Shown here: piece by piece, positions 18,232 to 18,964 of the stretch
How positions within the stretch are numbered: the stretch's first letter is position 1
How the letters are laid out: the number at the start of each line of letters is the position of its first letter
NCBI GenBank assembly: GCA_009781955.1
Contig: WQUT01000078.1
Span: 1-18,964, forward strand
Direction of reading: 5' to 3'
Length of the DNA: 18,964 nucleotides
From: Pseudomonadota bacterium
Lineage (GTDB): Bacteria > Pseudomonadota > Alphaproteobacteria > Rs-D84
Position numbers and translations under genes: made by a program
Notes under the pieces: generated by a model
Seen by the model: the letters and a program-made list of their open reading frames with translations, nothing else
Told to the model about the DNA's origin: nothing
Database searches by the model: none

Positions 18232-18964
18232 ATGACTTCACAGCAAGCACACCTTGGCAAACAGAAACAGCCCGCCGCGCGCACCGACTGGGACGGCTGG
18301 GACGCAAAAAATATCACCGCGATTGAACGGGCGTTTGACGCCGGCCGCATAGACGCCGACACCCGCGACTATTTAATTTTATTATACAGCGACGGCATGC
18401 GGTGGTATCGCGAAATGTTTTATGTTTTGGGAAAATACCTGGGCGCGCCCAAGACCCCGATTTTCAAATACGACACTGCTCTCGGGCATATTGACGACCA
18501 TCCGGCGAAAATTTCCGACGTCAATCCGGCGAACGCATACCTGGTCCATCATCGTTACGATGCGGATCCCATGCGAAACCAGTTCTTTAATTTTGATTCC
18601 ACGCACAACGTCAATCTGTCTGTGTCATCCATCGTGACCGTCATAATCGGCGCGCAGAAAAGCGTCAAGCGCGCGCTGGAAAAAATCACCGGCGAAAAGT
18701 ATGACGATTATGTGGCCGAAGTCATTGAAACCGAACGCCGCGTTCTGGCCGCGCGCGCCAACGCGGCATCCGCGGCCGCCATCGCCGACAAGATTAAAAA
18801 GAGATTTTCCGAAAAATTCATAACAAACGCCGCGGAAGAAATTCTGGCCATCATCGGCCGCGGACATGAAAAAATCGCGGTGGAATTAATCCGCGAGCTG
18901 GATAAAATTCCGCGCCCCCAGGAAAGGCTGAAAGACGTGTACCGGCTGAAGCTGCTGTTTGACA
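18232..18964 (+). CDS. Hypothetical protein, N-terminal part (runs off the window)
   Basis: The frame is open from ATG 18232, 2 bases after the GIY-YIG stop, to the window end, giving 244 residues. It is rich in Ala, Asp, Lys and Arg with no signal peptide or TM segment. Residues about 20-60 hold DWDGWDAKNITAIERAFDAG, and the distal part is helical, ending ELDKIPRPQERLKDVYRLKL. The last segment loosely recalls the approach to a nucleotidyltransferase (RelA/SpoT-like) domain, but I cannot confirm that. Composition has returned to the local norm, so the gene is probably native and only the GIY-YIG gene is foreign. Confidence 0.65.
   Translation, partial: MTSQQAHLGKQKQPAARTDWDGWDAKNITAIERAFDAGRIDADTRDYLILLYSDGMRWYREMFYVLGKYLGAPKTPIFKYDTALGHIDDHPAKISDVNPANAYLVHHRYDADPMRNQFFNFDSTHNVNLSVSSIVTVIIGAQKSVKRALEKITGEKYDDYVAEVIETERRVLAARANAASAAAIADKIKKRFSEKFITNAAEEILAIIGRGHEKIAVELIRELDKIPRPQERLKDVYRLKLLFD

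Noticed and set aside
18550..18964. RelA/SpoT-like domain in the last partial gene
   Set aside because: Only a loose resemblance near ERLKDVYRLKL, and the domain itself would lie outside the window, so no assignment is made.

Overview
The window looks like chromosomal DNA of an uncultured alphaproteobacterium. The best lineage marker is a GcrA-type cell-cycle regulator at 6612-7217. A TolR-TolA pair with the alphaproteobacterial TolA C-terminus, a bactofilin next to an M23 peptidase, an OlsB-type ornithine-lipid acyltransferase and LpxA/LpxB fit a Gram-negative alphaproteobacterium. By eye the coding DNA is moderately GC-rich, with strong antisense ORF shadows. The exceptions are two AT-rich small genes (7248-7436 and 17984-18229).

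Layout: (1) 1-1213, end of tolR, then tolA, separated by a GC-rich foldback repeat. (2) 1603-5735, a DUF2817 zinc-peptidase-like protein, a 700-residue exported coiled-coil protein of unknown function and a small secreted Cys-rich protein. (3) 5879-7217, a short prepilin peptidase (minus) divergent from gcrA. (4) 7248-9692, a small membrane protein and a large coiled-coil/Pro-rich/single-TM protein with a Cys cluster. (5) 13227 down to 9717 on the minus strand, an unknown polytopic membrane protein, lpxA and lpxB. (6) 13268-16502, a TrmN6-like methyltransferase, an M23 endopeptidase, a bactofilin and rpiB. (7) 16760-18964, olsB (minus), tRNA-Thr(TGT), a GIY-YIG protein and the start of an unknown gene. 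Most recognisable genes serve the cell envelope: Tol-Pal, lipid A, ornithine lipid, cell-shape peptidoglycan hydrolysis and pilus maturation.

The outstanding feature is repeat DNA. At least three classes occupy nearly every intergenic space, and several copies lie in frame inside genes. Class one is a 170-260 bp multi-hairpin element ending in CTACCCCGG/CCGGGGTAG, in four copies at 3' ends of genes, with outer arms that differ in sequence yet still pair. Class two is a G/C-run foldback whose end (GGAGGGGAA) supplies the likely ribosome-binding site of tolA and lpxB, with related pieces inserted in frame in lpxB. Class three is arrays of 7-8 bp units, usually arranged as inverted arms around a short loop, with unrelated unit sequences (GACCAAC, CCACCAG, AAATCTT, GTGACAAA, GGCACTA, CGTGAAA). 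Because the unit length is not a multiple of three, each array reads the same short peptide in all frames. The families free of stop codons on both strands (GACCAAC, CCACCAG) are the ones found inside genes; the stop-containing families are confined to gene ends and spacers. This resembles the coding-region palindromic elements of Rickettsia but with several unrelated families at once, and it is the best candidate here for an undescribed system.
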